Shown piece by piece: positions 34,636 through 46,288 of a stretch of DNA of 64,000 bases. Positions within the stretch are counted from its first letter, which is position 1; every line of letters begins with the position of its first letter. Position numbers and translations under genes: made by a program. The DNA is from Immersiella caudata (lineage: Eukaryota; Ascomycota; Sordariomycetes; Sordariales; Lasiosphaeriaceae): NCBI GenBank assembly GCA_030512335.1, contig JAULSU010000006.1, positions 3,348,001 to 3,412,000 on the forward strand. Reading direction: 5' to 3'. The notes below the pieces were generated by a model. The model was not told the DNA's origin and did not search any database. It saw nothing but the letters and a program-made list of their open reading frames with translations.

Positions 34636-35227
34636 CTACGACTTCCCGTCCTCGATCAAATCCCAGGTATTCCCAAACGGATCTTTGAACACGGCAACTG
34701 TCCCGTACGCTTCATACCTTGGCTCCTCAAGGAATTCTACCCCTTTCTCAAGCATGGCCGTATGATCCCTGGCAAAGTCATCCGTTCTCAAGAAGAAGCC
34801 CACGCGCCCACCGGTTTGGTTACCCACAGCCGCCTTTTGAGCCTCCGTTGCGGCGAGAGCAATGTTGAGAGCTGCACCTGTGCCTGTCGCAGAGGGAGGG
34901 CGGATGACGAGACCTGGGACATGTGATATTATTATCTTGCTGTCTCTCAACAATGTAGATGGTCTTGATGGGCGTCTCCTATCCATCTTACCCGTGACGT
35001 GAGTGCCCGGGTAACCTTTGAGTGGGAATGGACTGGGAAGCGAGGTAGGTAGGAATGACGTAGGCAAACTCACGACGCTTAGAACCCGGCGTACCCTCCG
35101 GTGCGGAATCCTCGACGCAGTTGAAGCCGAGTTGGGTGCAGTAGAAGGATTTGGCGAGGGATTGGTCCGAGACTAGGAGGGTGACAAGGAAGAGGGATTG
35201 GTTTTTGTTTTGAGGTGGGGTTGACAT
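34636..35227 (-). CDS. VOC (glyoxalase/dioxygenase-fold) protein
   Basis: Exons: 35227-35074 and 34913-34636 (143 residues), intron 160 bp (GTGAGT donor, CCCAG acceptor, CGT codon restored across the junction). The first exon gives the opening beta-alpha unit (LFLVTLLVSDQSLAKSFYC, LGFNCVEDS). The second gives the strand LVIRPPS, the helix unit FARDHTAMLEKGVEFLEEP, and the closing strand VAVFKDPFGNTWDLIE with its metal-ligand Glu. This is the vicinal-oxygen-chelate fold seen in glyoxalase I, bleomycin-resistance and dioxygenase proteins. The substrate cannot be told from sequence. It is tail-to-tail with the TFIIIC gene, 162 bp apart. Confidence 0.85.
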
Positions 35228-36045
35228 TGTGTGATTGGCAGCGGTTGCCAGGAAAGTGTTGTGGGTTGTTGGAGGTTGAGAACGGGTTGAGAGCGGATTG
35301 AAGCGTGATTGCGTTGGGGTTGTGAGGTAGTTCAAAGGTGGTGGTGATGTGTTTGCGAGGGGTATGGTGAGGGGTTGCAGACGGGTTGGAGACGGATTGG
35401 AGACGGGTTGGATCCTGGATCAAACTGAGCTGCAAAGGGGGATTCAAGGGGTTTGTAACCAGGTACTTGATTTAGAGCGTAGTTAATCCACGGTTATGTC
35501 CCGTTTGAATAGTGGAAGTAGACGGGCTATATGAAGGGTTATTGCGGGTGGCACTTCCTCCCACCATGACAGTCGGCATCTACACAACACCAAAGCCAGG
35601 CACTCCCTTTAGCAGATTTCATCCTCGTCACTCTCTATGGGCGTCTCCGGCGGGCAACGCCAGCTAGGCAAGTCACCACGCACTCCGTAAACTCCCTTGC
35701 ATCGAATGTACTGCATTATACGCTGTGTATATGTATGCATGCTGTACCCCTCAGAACGCCTCTCACTTGGACTCCCATCCACCCACCCATCCCTTCATCC
35801 CTCTCAAGTCTTAGGTATCGACATGATTTAAAACTCGAAAATCCCTCCTCCCAGCCTCCCAGTCTCCCAGTCTCCCAGTCTCCCAGCTCCCGCAAGTCTA
35901 CCGCCTGGTATTATGCATAAAAAGCACTGCTCACAAAAGAAAAATGACACTCTGTGTGTCTCTTGAAGAGGCAAGCGTTCTGCTCGCCGTGTATGTCATT
36001 GCTTAAAAAAAAGACATCTCTTTGGTCCTCCCTGGTGCTGTTAAG
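35228..36045. other. Intergenic with short tandem repeats
   Basis: Holds the VOC promoter and the 3' flank of the next gene. Two small repeats are present: GGTTGGAGACGGATT-like units (about 35380-35412) and a CTCCCAGT octamer run (35846-35888). No coding sequence is supported. Confidence 0.5.
35846..35888. repeat. CTCCCAGT microsatellite
   Basis: About five imperfect copies of CTCCCAGT in a row; a simple repeat in intergenic DNA. Confidence 0.8.
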
Positions 36046-37258
36046 CTACGCCTGAGCCTCCGCCTGCGCGAGCAGCCTTGCCCGCCAGCTGTTGCACACT
36101 TCCTCGAACCCACCTACTACCTCGCCGCAGACGTGCGCGCACTCGCGGTTGCGTAGGCGTTCGCCCCAGTTTCCGCGCGCGATCCAGGCCTCGCCTTCCT
36201 CGCGGAGGTCTTCGTCGCGGCGCATCTCGGCGACGAGGTCCTTGGCTGATTTTAATCGTCTTGTTGCTGTGTTGGTGGTCTGTCGGGACATGTGAAGAGT
36301 GTCCGAGAGGTAGTTGAGGGTCTGGACGAGGTCCGAGGTGATGGAGTGGAGAGAAGAGAGGGAATTGAAGGCGTTGGTGGAGGGGCGCGGCATGGCGTCG
36401 GAGAGGGAAGCCAGCATGGGAAGCAGGGTGTCTATTGTCTCCGGGTCTGGAGGTGCCACGAGGGGTGATAGGATGGGGAAGGTGAGGCTGTGGAGTTGGC
36501 GAGTTTGGTGGGTGAGGTGGGTGGTGAGCGCCGAATGGGCGGTTATTAGTCTGTCGATCGTTAGCATGTGCTTGACGGATGCAAGTGGGAAGGTCTCACC
36601 TTGATGCGCCGCCTTCGACGCCGGACTGTGAGCCGAGATCGCGGAGCCCGTCGGTGACTCGCTTCAGGGCGCTGTCCGAGGGCGAGGTCTCCGTCCCCCG
36701 CCGTGCGAGCGACTCGACCTCGTCCATCTTCTCGACCAGCTTTGGCGGCATGCCCGGAGAGGCAAGGTCTGTCTCCGAGCCGTATTCGCTCCCATCGTAG
36801 TCACTCGGTGCTCGTCGGTGGCCCCGTGGCCCCGGCGAGGGTAGACTGAGGCTTGCGCGACCCTGCCGTACCGCGAGGGCCGGCGGGCTCTCTACGTCGA
36901 CCCCGCTGTCTCGTATTGCGTCCTTCAATTCCTCCCCGCCGTCTTCCGGCCGCTCGAAGCTGATGTCTGGTGTTCCGTCCTCACCTCTGTAGTAATCGTC
37001 GTCTTCGCCGTCTGAGAAGGCCCCAGCCAGCTCGTCTGCAAGATTCCCCAACCCATTTCCGGCGCCGTCGCCGCCCCCGCTGCTGAATACTCCCATGTCG
37101 AGAGGCTCGGTGTTGGTGTAGCTGTGTCGCAGCGGTGTGGAGGGCTCGTGGAAAGATGACTTGGATTGTCGGCGCTCTTGCGGCGAATAGGATGCGGTGC
37201 TCTGGAAATCGAGAGATGGGTGCGGCGAGTGCCGCGGCGTCTGCGGAAACGCAGACAT
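36046..37258 (-). CDS. Uncharacterised fungal protein, acidic plus helical C-terminus
   Basis: Exons: 37258-36600 and 36550-36046 (387 residues), 49-bp intron with GTGAGA donor and GCTAAC branch site. The first half is disordered: it starts MSAFPQTPRHSPHPS, is Ser/Pro-rich, then acidic (FSDGEDDDYYRGEDG), with SP and TP sites that could be phosphorylated. From about residue 175 it is predicted to be helical (PPKLVEKMDEVESLARRG; SALKRVTDGLRDL), and the second exon is almost all helix (LTTHLTHQTRQLHSL; ITSDLVQTLNYLSDTL; RRLKSAKDLVAEMRRDEDL). It could be a scaffold or cytoskeletal component. I do not recognise the family. The good splice and consistent coding bias support it as real. Confidence 0.8.
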
Positions 37259-38396
37259 GGTGGGTGGCTGAATTGAGGCGTTGCGCGAGTGCGCTGGGCT
37301 GACGGCGATGTCTTGTGAGCGACAAGACGTACGGTTTCGATGTTTGACGGAAGTGGAGGTCGATGACTGAGCGGCGCCGCCTTTTCACCCCGCGATCCGA
37401 AATCAAGAAAGTTGCGATTTGTTTGTTGATGAGTCGAAGCACGAGGTGCCCTGGACCTAGCAATTCTGGGTTTCCGTCAACGCGTGTGGTTGCTGTCTTG
37501 GTTACCGTTTTTTGGGGCAGGGATACCCTCGAGGAAATGGATGGGGGCGTGGCGATGGTATATATCAGAATAATTTAGTCTATAAAATGGCCAGAGGGTC
37601 CAATGAGATCGGTCGCGGAGTCAAGTTGTAGTGAAGCAAAACGCTGATGTCAGAGAGCCGTCCGTCAATGCTGAGTCGTGCCGTGCCGTCCTGTCCCAGA
37701 ATCAACAACGGGATGCGCAAATCTCGGGTTCTTCCTGGTGGTGTTGGGCTCCCCTCTTAATTCCACTCGGGTAATTTTGGGCAACGCGCTCACAGCGAGA
37801 GGACGCGGCGTTGCGGCCCTGCAGCAAGACCACGATTTGAGATGCAGCTGGGTCCTGGTAGGTGAGGGGGAATGATCTGCAGGGGTACATGGCCAGTAAT
37901 ATCTAAGCACGTTGTTTGCCACTTCCAGCTGTTAGCGGTCACGGTACCTCTCTTGGCGGACCACTTCTTGCAGCATGACCCAGGCATGTTTGCCGTATAT
38001 TCTTTCACCAGCCGAGGAAAAGAAGTTTGGCGCATTCCAAATTTCCAAAATGCCTTTCTTCTGCTGAAAAACAATCGCCACAAGGCAGGTGCAGAATCCA
38101 TGTTTTGAGTTCAGGGACCGGCGCGCTAACCTCCTGGTGGGTGTGTAGTCGGGCGTCAGGGGCGGGTGGGCCGCTGCGACTCCAAATCGTGCAACGAAGG
38201 TTCCCGATAGCCCATGTCACCAAATTCAGGTTTTGCTGGAGCTGTGAGCATGCTAACAGAGGCTCCGCTAACCACGCCGTGCCACTGGTAGTGCAGAGCG
38301 AGATCGCCTCAGGATCCATCCCGCAGCTTGGGCAACTGTCCGATTTTGGTATCGATCGCAGATCTCATTGCCGCACTCGCAGTGAAAAGGTTAGAG
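37259..38396. promoter_or_regulatory. Divergent promoter region
   Basis: About 1.1 kb between the uncharacterised gene (-) and the NatB gene (+). No further gene is visible. Confidence 0.45.
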
Positions 38397-39023
38397 ATGG
38401 CCAACTTTCGCAGATTCCGGCCCGAGGACCTCAACAAGCTGTCCAAATGCAATCTGGACCCTCTGACCGAGACGTATGAGCTTGGCTTCTACCTGCAGTA
38501 CCATGCAAAGTGGCCATCGCTGTTCCAAGTGGCCGAGGACCAGTATGGCAACATTATCGGGTACAGTGAGTTTCTCCTTATCCCGCTTCTTAGATCACTC
38601 CTCTGACACATGCGCACAGTCATGGGCAAGTTGGAGTCCTCCCCAGATGTCTACCGTTTCTCAGAGCACTATCTGCCCTGGCACGCCCACATCACAGCCG
38701 TCACAGTAGCGCCGGAAGCACGCCGTCTGGGCATCGGCAAGCTGCTCACAGAACAGCTCGAGGCCGCTGCCGACGCCAACGACACCTGGTTTGTGGACCT
38801 CTTCGTCAGGAGTACCAACTACAAGGCCATCACTTTCTACAAAAGCATGGGCTACAGTATTTTCCGCGTCGTCAAGGACTACTATGGCGACCACTCGAGC
38901 GACCCCACCAAGTCGAGCGAGGATGCCTATGACATGCGGAAACCCATGAAGAGGGACGTCAAGAAGGAGCACATCCGCGAGGATGGCGAGAAGTTCGAGG
39001 TTGATCCCAGCGATGTTTGGTGA
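38397..39023 (+). CDS. nat3: NatB N-terminal acetyltransferase catalytic subunit (Naa20/Nat3)
   Basis: Acetylates nascent proteins starting Met-Asp, Met-Glu, Met-Asn or Met-Gln at the ribosome, together with the auxiliary subunit Mdm20/Naa25. Exons: 38397-38565 and 38620-39023 (190 residues), 54-bp intron. The start MANFRRFRPEDL and the block CNLDPLTETYELGFYLQYHAKWP are characteristic of Naa20. The acetyl-CoA loop is RRLGIG at residues 91-96, followed by YKAITFYKSMGYSIFRVV, the end of the GNAT fold. The short basic/acidic tail ends DPSDVW. Length is normal. Confidence 0.95.
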
Positions 39024-39743
39024 GCCGGCTCGCCACGGTAGCGAAGCTCATATGCTAGGGTTGCTCAGACTTGATACTGGATGAGACGCGGGTCCCATGT
39101 TCTAGCACACCCGAGTCTGGCGCCCACATCTGTTCAGGCGCCGAAAATTCGAGGAGAGGGTTTTGGTGCTCGTTGGAGGACTCGATGTCTCTGCGCCTTC
39201 TGCTCGACTGACGAGGTGGCATCTGTGCCCAGTGGCTTTACGAGGAAGGCAAACATCGTGCCAACACAGGCGACAGAATCATAGGGTAAATACACTTGTC
39301 GCCTCGTTAAGATAGTCGGATGTCGAAGAGGTACCCAACAGACGAGCTTTCCAGGCTCGGCTGTGCTGGCAGCAATGGCACAACCTCACACTCAACACTG
39401 TCTCTAATCGATGCAAAATACGTTGCTAACTCCGAATTGACGTATCCGACGGATGTTGCAAATCTGGAGTTGGCGGTAACACTCTGGGGCAGCATCTCTT
39501 GACACATTGCACATGCGCAACCTGCCACACGGGAGAAGGGAGGATATCTCAGCTGTCAACTCTCTTTGTAAGACCACGTCCAGTACCTCGACACACGCAC
39601 TGTTGCCAGCCATCGGTGATTTTGCTCGCCAATTTTGTACACGTCGCGCCTCCGATGCTCGACGCCAACAGCTCCAGGACCAGACATGCAAGATTGGAAC
39701 GGGGGAGTATCCAAGGATGATTGTACATCAAAGGCTCCCACTC
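39024..39743. other. Convergent intergenic, NatB / SDR
   Basis: 720 bp between converging stop codons. Short frames occur on both strands without features. Confidence 0.5.
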
Positions 39744-40714
39744 CTAATGGTTAACCCCCGTTTTACTCGGAACATACGGATGTCCAGCACTCAACCCACC
39801 GTCCACCGCCCACGCCTGCCCATTCACATAGCTAGCTTCATCACTCGCCAGGAACAGCGCCACTCTCGCAATTTCATCCGCATGCCCACCCCTTTTCAAG
39901 GGATTCAGCTGGCCGATCTTACCCTGCGTGCCCCTTGCCCTCGCCATCTCGAAGACCGGCGCCGTCATCCCCGTCTCGATAAGACCAGGGCACAACGCAT
40001 TCACTCGGATCCCCGTCCCAGCTAACTCAAACGCCATCGTCTTCGCCATAGAAACAACAGCTGCCTTGGACGCCGAGTAAACCGTGCTCCCCGCGTTTGA
40101 CCTCAGCCCAGCAACCGACGCCGTAGCAACAATACTGCCCCCTGAGTTCTTCTTCCCCTCCGACGTCTTCTTCATCGCCGGAGCTGCATACTTCGCCGCC
40201 AAAAACACACTATCCCCGTTAGCAACCCCTTCCCCAGTTCCCTTCCCTCCCAGAATACTCACCTCAAAGTATTAACCCTAAGAACCTCCATGACTTCCTC
40301 CCCCTCCACCTCCCCAAACACACTCATCGGCCCAACCACCCCCGCATTCGCAAAGAACACATCCAACCTCCCATACCTCTTCACCGCATCGTCAACAACC
40401 TCCTTCACCGCCTTCTCATCCGCAGCATCAAACTTCCTGGTGTGAACCTCCACGTCAGGAAACGCCTGGTTGATATCGGCCTTGTGCGAGGCCAGATGTG
40501 ATGAATCAAAGTCGCAGATGTAGATGGCGCGCGGGGACTGTGACGCGAAGGCGTAGGCGGAGGCGCGGCCTATGCCAAGGAGGGAGTTTGCGCCTGTGAT
40601 GATGATGACTTTGTTGGCGAGACGGGGGCTGGAGGGGGAGGGGGCGACTTGGATGATGGGTGGGGCGATGTGGTTGGCGATGGTTTGGAGGCGGTCTTTT
40701 GGGGAGGGGGACAT
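39744..40714 (-). CDS. Short-chain dehydrogenase/reductase
   Basis: NAD(P)-dependent oxidoreductase. Exons: 40714-40263 and 40209-39744 (305 residues), 53-bp intron. The start MSPSPKDRLQ is the first ATG with sense; an upstream in-frame codon gives a weak extension. Motifs in order: IIITGANSLLGIG (nucleotide binding, with a slightly long loop), CDFD (an acid residue after strand 2, pointing to NAD rather than NADP), FFANAGVVGP (NAG), VATASVAG (catalytic Ser), YSASK (catalytic Tyr-Lys), NALCPGLIETGM, and VNGQAWAVDGG near the end. This is the classical SDR layout. The substrate cannot be predicted. Confidence 0.93.
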
Positions 40715-41525
40715 TTTGGATGTGGTTGTGAGTTTGTGCTGATATGGTTTGCCTGTTGAAAGGTAGTGAATCAAAGGGGTGAAAAGGTGAGGGTGCTCCC
40801 TTCGTAGATGAGGTCGGTGTGGGTGGGTTGTACCGCTCGGTGATCGCGGTGATCGCGCGGGGCAGCTTGGTGGGCCGAGGTTCAGTGGTTCGCGACTTCC
40901 GGGCTTCGTTCAGCAGGGCAGGATCGATCTACGCTTACGGCCAGGGAAGCGGTCAGCACTTAATTTCATGTTCTCTTTTCTTTTCGCTTTAATCTACTCT
41001 GATTTGACTGCATCCAGCGCCAGAAATGCATTTTCATTTGGCTGCCAAAGGAAAAGCTGTCTTTGACAGACGTCTCTTGAGGTGCCCCGGATCAGACACG
41101 GCCACTGGCTCTGCGCTACCCACCACTTCCAGAAAACGGGGCCGAAACTGGTGGGATACAACTTCGGGATATCGTCAACCAAACGTCCGGGCAGAGGTGG
41201 TAACCTCGATGGATTTAGGTGGATCCTATATATATTGATGCTTTCGCAGCAGCTATATCGACAGTTGCATTCGCTTTGAGGGTTCTGCAACTTTCACGAT
41301 TTCTTTCTTCCTACACATTTCTGCGGAACCCGAAACACAGTCAGATTGTCTCGACACACTGCAGGCTTGTTGTGGCGGACGGCCTACGGAGGGCTCTACG
41401 AAGGGTTTACCGAAGGACTGACGTCCAATGACGACGGCGAGGACGACAAGAAGGGCTCCAATGCAGGGGAGGACGATAGTCTAGACATCGCCCCATTATG
41501 TCGGTACTCGTCTTTGCCGCCCAGT
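40715..41525. other. Intergenic / 5' flank of HET gene
   Basis: The region between diverging SDR and HET genes. The HET-like reading frame is already open from about 41346 without an ATG, so a short upstream exon may lie here; I could not place one. Confidence 0.4.
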
Positions 41526-43368
41526 ATGTCCAACCCATTCCGTCTCCTCTGCTTGCTACCTGGCAACGCAGGCCAGAGTCTCGAATGCCAACTGTTCGAG
41601 GCGTCGGTGGACGTGGAAGCCGGCAACGATGAGGCGCTCTCTTATCTCTGGGGAGATCCTTCCACGTGTGTCCCAATCCGACTCAACGGCTTCGCTTTGC
41701 GGGTCAGTACATCTTCGCGACGCACTCCTTGATCTCAGGTCGCCCAACGACCCACGAGTTATCTGGTTGATGCCATCTGCATCAACCAGGAAGACACCGC
41801 GGAGAGGGCCAGCCAAGTTGCCAACATGAGAGCAATCTATCAGAGCGCGTCACAAACGATAGTTTGGCTCGGTCCAAAAGTCAAGGACACGGCGAAAGCT
41901 TTTGATAAGATGCAGAAGCTCTATGTTGATGCGGTCAATACAAGAAAGAGCGGTAAGGCTATCCAGCGGTGGCAAGGAAAACGGCAGAGACCTCTTAATG
42001 GACGACTTGATGGTGGAAATCTTCATGAAGAATCCCTGGTTCGTACGAATTTGGACGGCCCAAGAGATTCTGCTCGCCAAACGTGTGGCAATCGTCAGCA
42101 GGCCTTTCCAGATGGGCTGTGATGAGTTCTGTGCCGCGGTGGACTACGCCAGCGAGCTAGGGGGTTTCCAGACCGTGATTCTGGGTCTTATTCCACAATC
42201 CGAAGCATGGGTCGTCTCCGCTGTTCAGGCCTTGAAGACCGGACCGGCACCCCCGAACCCGGCGGCCGAGCTATTTTACTACCTACTACGAACACGGCGA
42301 CGGGGGGCCACCGATCTGCGAGACAAGATCTTTGCAGTTCTCGGTCTCGTAAGTGGTAAGATCGAAGACGTGGGGATTCGTCCTGACTACCATGCGTCCA
42401 CGCAAGACGTCTATCGCGATGCAACCGCGAGATTGATAGCAATATCGGGCAGCCTCGACGTCCTTGGAGTCTGCTATCCATTCGACGGTAGAGTCCTGCC
42501 GGAGCTGCCGTCATGGGTGCCTGACAGGAGAGCTCAAGGTTACCTCGCGCAACCCCTTGTGGAAGATGTCCGAGGGAGGTTGCGGACGACGCATGCCTCT
42601 ACGAGGATCCCTGCAAAGGCGTCATGGGAAGACAACGTCGCCACACTCGTCGTGGAAGGGCACGCTGTGGATGTCGTCACCCAGATCAGCGTCGTTAAAC
42701 CCCGGTACGACGAAGATGAAGTTTGGAACTTCGACGAATTCGTGTTCGACGACAACTTACCATGGTATCGAGATCTTCTAGACGCCCTCAAGATGGTGGG
42801 AAAGTCCTTTGGGAACTTCACAAACATGGTGGCGCATGTAGCGCTATACGCCGAGTGGGAAGAGTCCGCTAAGGAGCTGAAGCCAACAAATCCAGACTCT
42901 TGGAACAGCGATCCGATGAGCATATGCTGCCAGACGCTTTCCGCTGGCACTCTCGCCCCAGGAGGCCTCCAAGAAACCGAGACGATGTTCAAGAAGTGGT
43001 TCGACGAGCTGGCGCCGATACGAACGCTGAGATCTTGGAACTTCAACAAGGCGGGGGGAACTTTCAGGCTTCTCAGCTTTCTTGGATACCTCAAGACGAC
43101 GTGGAATGGGTACAGTGAATTCCTAAGTTATATTACGCCCTCTACGGAACGGAGGATGGGAGCATGTGAGAAGGGATACCTCTGCCTTCTCCCCAAGACC
43201 ACTCGAGTTGGAGACAAGCTGGCCGTTCTGAGAGGTGGGCGGGTCCCGGTCATCTTACGGACACGAGACGATGGAACGATCGAGTTCATTGGCGAGGCCT
43301 ACGTTCACGGTATAATGAATGGCGAGGCTTTCGAGGAGGACAAGTGCGCGGAGATGAGGATAAGATAA
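41526..43368 (+). pseudogene. HET-domain (heterokaryon incompatibility) gene, frameshifted
   Basis: HET domains act in non-self recognition after hyphal fusion and can trigger cell death. The expected order is present: PFRLLCLLPG, EALSYLWGDPS, LRDALLDLRSP, DAICINQEDTAERASQV, IYQSASQTIVWLGP, then NPWFVRIWTAQEI, DLRDKIFAVLGLV and PDYHASTQDVY. They lie in frames 0, +1, 0 and +1. Shifts occur near 41710, near 41765 (the Trp-Val codons before DAICINQ lack one G) and in 41950-41990. The first two cancel each other. No normal-size intron explains them; a 36-bp GTCAGT..CAG candidate would delete conserved residues. The last frame is open for over 450 codons to 43368, so decay is recent or the shifts are assembly errors. 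The start at 41526 is the first ATG, but homology begins slightly upstream. Confidence 0.75.
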
Positions 43369-43999
43369 GGTTTGGATCCTGGGGGGAAACGACTGTCGGA
43401 TATGACCGCCATCAGAAACTAGCGCGGCGTGCCGTTGCCGAGGGTGGCTGCGATCGTTGAGGCTGGGTGCCGTCATTGAGACAGGACGCCGATGACAGGC
43501 AGGACGTCCATGCCCAGCCGCAAAACAGTCCCGGCCACGTCGAATACGAGTTCGGTATCCCGACCAAGCTCCCGCGTTTCCTCGGCTCCTATCCTCGTCG
43601 GGTCCCGATTAGCGGGCGACTGGGAGCATGGCTGGTGCTGTGACACACGGTCTATCAGCTTGGCAGAAACTCCGGATGTTGTCATCGTGCCTTACTGGTC
43701 GGGGCTGGGAGTACACGGGCTCCGCATGGGGCTTCCCGGCACATCGCCTGGTCGATAGTCGATTTCACCAAGGAAGCAAGTGGCGGCATTGCTAGGGCTG
43801 AGAGAATGTTCCTAGCTGCGTCGTCGGATCAGAAGCACCCCCGTTCCTAATTATAGCACATACAGCATGCGAGATTCAAGAGGCTCTCCTACTTGTACTC
43901 CTTCTGCTTGACCAATCTGGATCGACAAATCTTTCACGTCTGCGGATGAGAGCAAGGCAATGAGACTCTCCGAGAATGAAGAATGAAGGAAGCTGCACG

Positions 44000-44296
44000 A
44001 TGCGTCGCCTGATCGCGCAGCAATTTTACACACTGCTGCTCCTGCTCCCATCTTTGACCAGCAGCATTCCTGTTATTAGGCATCGTTGCTGTCAGCAGCC
44101 GGTGACAATGCATCTGGACAATATGTGCTCCGCTCTTCCGGATAGAGGCATCGAAGCTGCCCTGATCCGTGGCTGGGGCCTTTGTTCGATGCAGCCAAGT
44201 TTCGAGAAGACGGCCGCCTGGCTTCCATCCGTGCGCAATCACGGCACAATACACGCTTGGGTCAGGCGGCGGCCAATCCCCACGGCCAGCCCCTAG
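44000..44296 (+). CDS. Possible small secreted protein
   Basis: A 98-residue frame starting MRRLIAQQFYTLLLLLP, which reads like a signal peptide (positive start, Leu core, then small residues TSS before the predicted cut). The rest has four Cys (adjacent CC, then two single). I see no homology. An ATG 24 bp upstream is in frame but would bury the signal. Short chance frames with a Leu run are common, so this is a weak call. Confidence 0.25.
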   Translation: MRRLIAQQFYTLLLLLPSLTSSIPVIRHRCCQQPVTMHLDNMCSALPDRGIEAALIRGWGLCSMQPSFEKTAAWLPSVRNHGTIHAWVRRRPIPTASP

Positions 44297-45409
44297 TCAA
44301 GCTGGGGGGAGTCGACATTATATGCATTGTGTGGGTGTGTGCTTGCCCCAACCAGCCATCGGCCAGAACTATTGTGGAAGGACCGAGGAAATTTTGTGAG
44401 CCGATATGGAGCAGACGGTTACACAAGGCCGAATGTTTTGCATTTCGCACGTGCATGGCCTGTTGAGAGGCAAACAAACTCGGGGAGGTGGGAAAAAAAC
44501 TTGATTCAGATCAGGCAGGGAAGAAATCGATGAGTGAGCAAACATGACCTGTGGGAAGTCGAACGACAGAGAGAAAATGCTCTGAAGGTATGCGCGCAGA
44601 AGCGTACGGCAGTAATACAGCAAGCAGCCTTTGCCTCAGACCCCTTTTCAGGCGGTCCTACCTTGGCCTGTACATCATCGACTGGGCTCTCGCGTACTCG
44701 GGAAAGCCATTGGATGCGAATGGCGGCAACACGAGCTCCGCTTCTCCGGCAAAGGTGAAGCAGCTAGCTACGCAGGCAACGAGCAAGCAAGCAAGCAGAC
44801 ATGAAGCAGATAGCAAGCTGCAGTCGATGCCGATGCACTACACCGCAGCATCGGAGAGCACAAGGCCGAAGCATCCCCTGATGACTGAGCCTGGCGAGCC
44901 TCCCTCAGTTGATTGGCAGGTGGGCAGACCGCCACGCCTCGTGAAAGAAGAGGAAGCCTGAGATCTGGAAAAGGGCCGGGCCGCTGTGCCTCCCACCTCT
45001 GACCTTCCCCCGACTGGCAAAACCCGATCGCAACCCAACCGGCGGCGCCCCCTTCGTCCCTTCGTCCCTCGGTGAGCGAGCCTCTCTCGAAATGAGCACG
45101 GCGAACAAAGATGCGCGATGCCCCCCTTTCATCTTCCGGGCCGTCTTGGTATAGCCATTGGACGTTGGACCTGGTGTAGTGTACCGTCAAAGGTCCCCAC
45201 GTACCTCGTCGTGGAGCGGATCTGCGATGCGATGCGATGCGATCAGGGCCGGGCGGATCAGACTCCATCCGTGCCTTGGCTGAGGCATTTGTCCTCCTCT
45301 CTTCGTCTCTCTCCTCATCAGAAGGGTACCTCCCTCTGTACCCAGCCTGGAGATACACAAACGGGTACGTGCAGTGGCCCTCAGCGCAAACCCCCCATTG
45401 GCAAGACAA

Positions 45410-45429
45410 CCCCCCCCCCCCCCCCCCCC
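45410..45429. repeat. 20-nt C homopolymer
   Basis: Twenty consecutive C in non-coding DNA. The exact length is unreliable in most sequencing methods. Confidence 0.8.
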
Positions 45430-46288
45430 ATCCGGCCTCCCTCTCATACGAGAACATTCTCGTCGGGCAGCGGGGACACGCAGCGGTTGTGCAACGTGCT
45501 TATTCCCTGTCTCTCTTCTCTTTTTTTTGTTGCGTGCTCCTAGTCTGCAAGCACAGGACTTGTCGACGACGTACGCGCATTGTCTGATCAGCCCGCCCCT
45601 CGTCTGCGGTGCTGCTGTCACGCAGGTACGGCGCCGCGGGGGGATTCCTCCCGTGGTGCACCTCGTCAGCCAGCCTGGTCCAGTCAGAGAGGGGAGGGGT
45701 CGACACTGTTCCTGTCCCTGTCCCTCCTCGTCAGCAACCCAAATTGATGCCCGCCCACTTCGGAGTATATAGTGTCGACGTGATGCTTGACGCCCGTGCC
45801 CTTCCAGGGCCCTCTTCCCCCGCCTTATTAGGAACCATTCATGTCTCGTTTGGATGTAGATGGGACGTGTCATTTTTCTGACATGACCAGATCCAGACGT
45901 TGAGCTGAGCTGTCACTGCAGCGTTCACTCACCCTCCGTCCCGCTCCGCGCCGCGCGGGGGACAGACCGGTGTTAGTTTGTTTGCGCCCCTTACCTCAGA
46001 CTGGCGCCCTACAAACGCTCGTTTCTCGTTTCCGTTTGCCTCCGATCAATCGCCGAGCGAACCTCTTCTTCTCCGTCTGGGGTCTTCCACGTTTGACAGC
46101 CAAGTTCCTTGGTCGCATGCCAGGCAGGGGAGCTCTTCAATAATACTATGCCACGCGTTACACAATCCTCACCACGCTGTCGCTGTCTTGTCCCCCCACC
46201 ATCGAACAGACCGACGGCCACGAGGACGCTAGATCGAAGGGCTGAAGACCGCGCTGAGGACTGGGCTCAACTGGACCGAAGAAAAAAA

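Larger units (their letters stand above)
43369..46288. other. Gene-poor region with 20-C homopolymer
   Basis: About 2.9 kb after the HET pseudogene. It contains one possible small secreted protein (44000-44296), a run of 20 C (45410-45429) and several long frames on the minus strand (44768-45457, 45187-45873) that look like chance frames in GC-rich DNA. Confidence 0.45.

Noticed and set aside
41705..41740. 36-bp GTCAGT..CAG intron in the HET gene
   Set aside because: It would keep frame 0 but is shorter than any other intron here and removes the conserved LRDALLDL block, so frameshifts are the better reading.
44768..45457. 229-codon minus-strand frame
   Set aside because: Runs through the C homopolymer as poly-Gly, has no motif and overlaps equally long frames in other phases.
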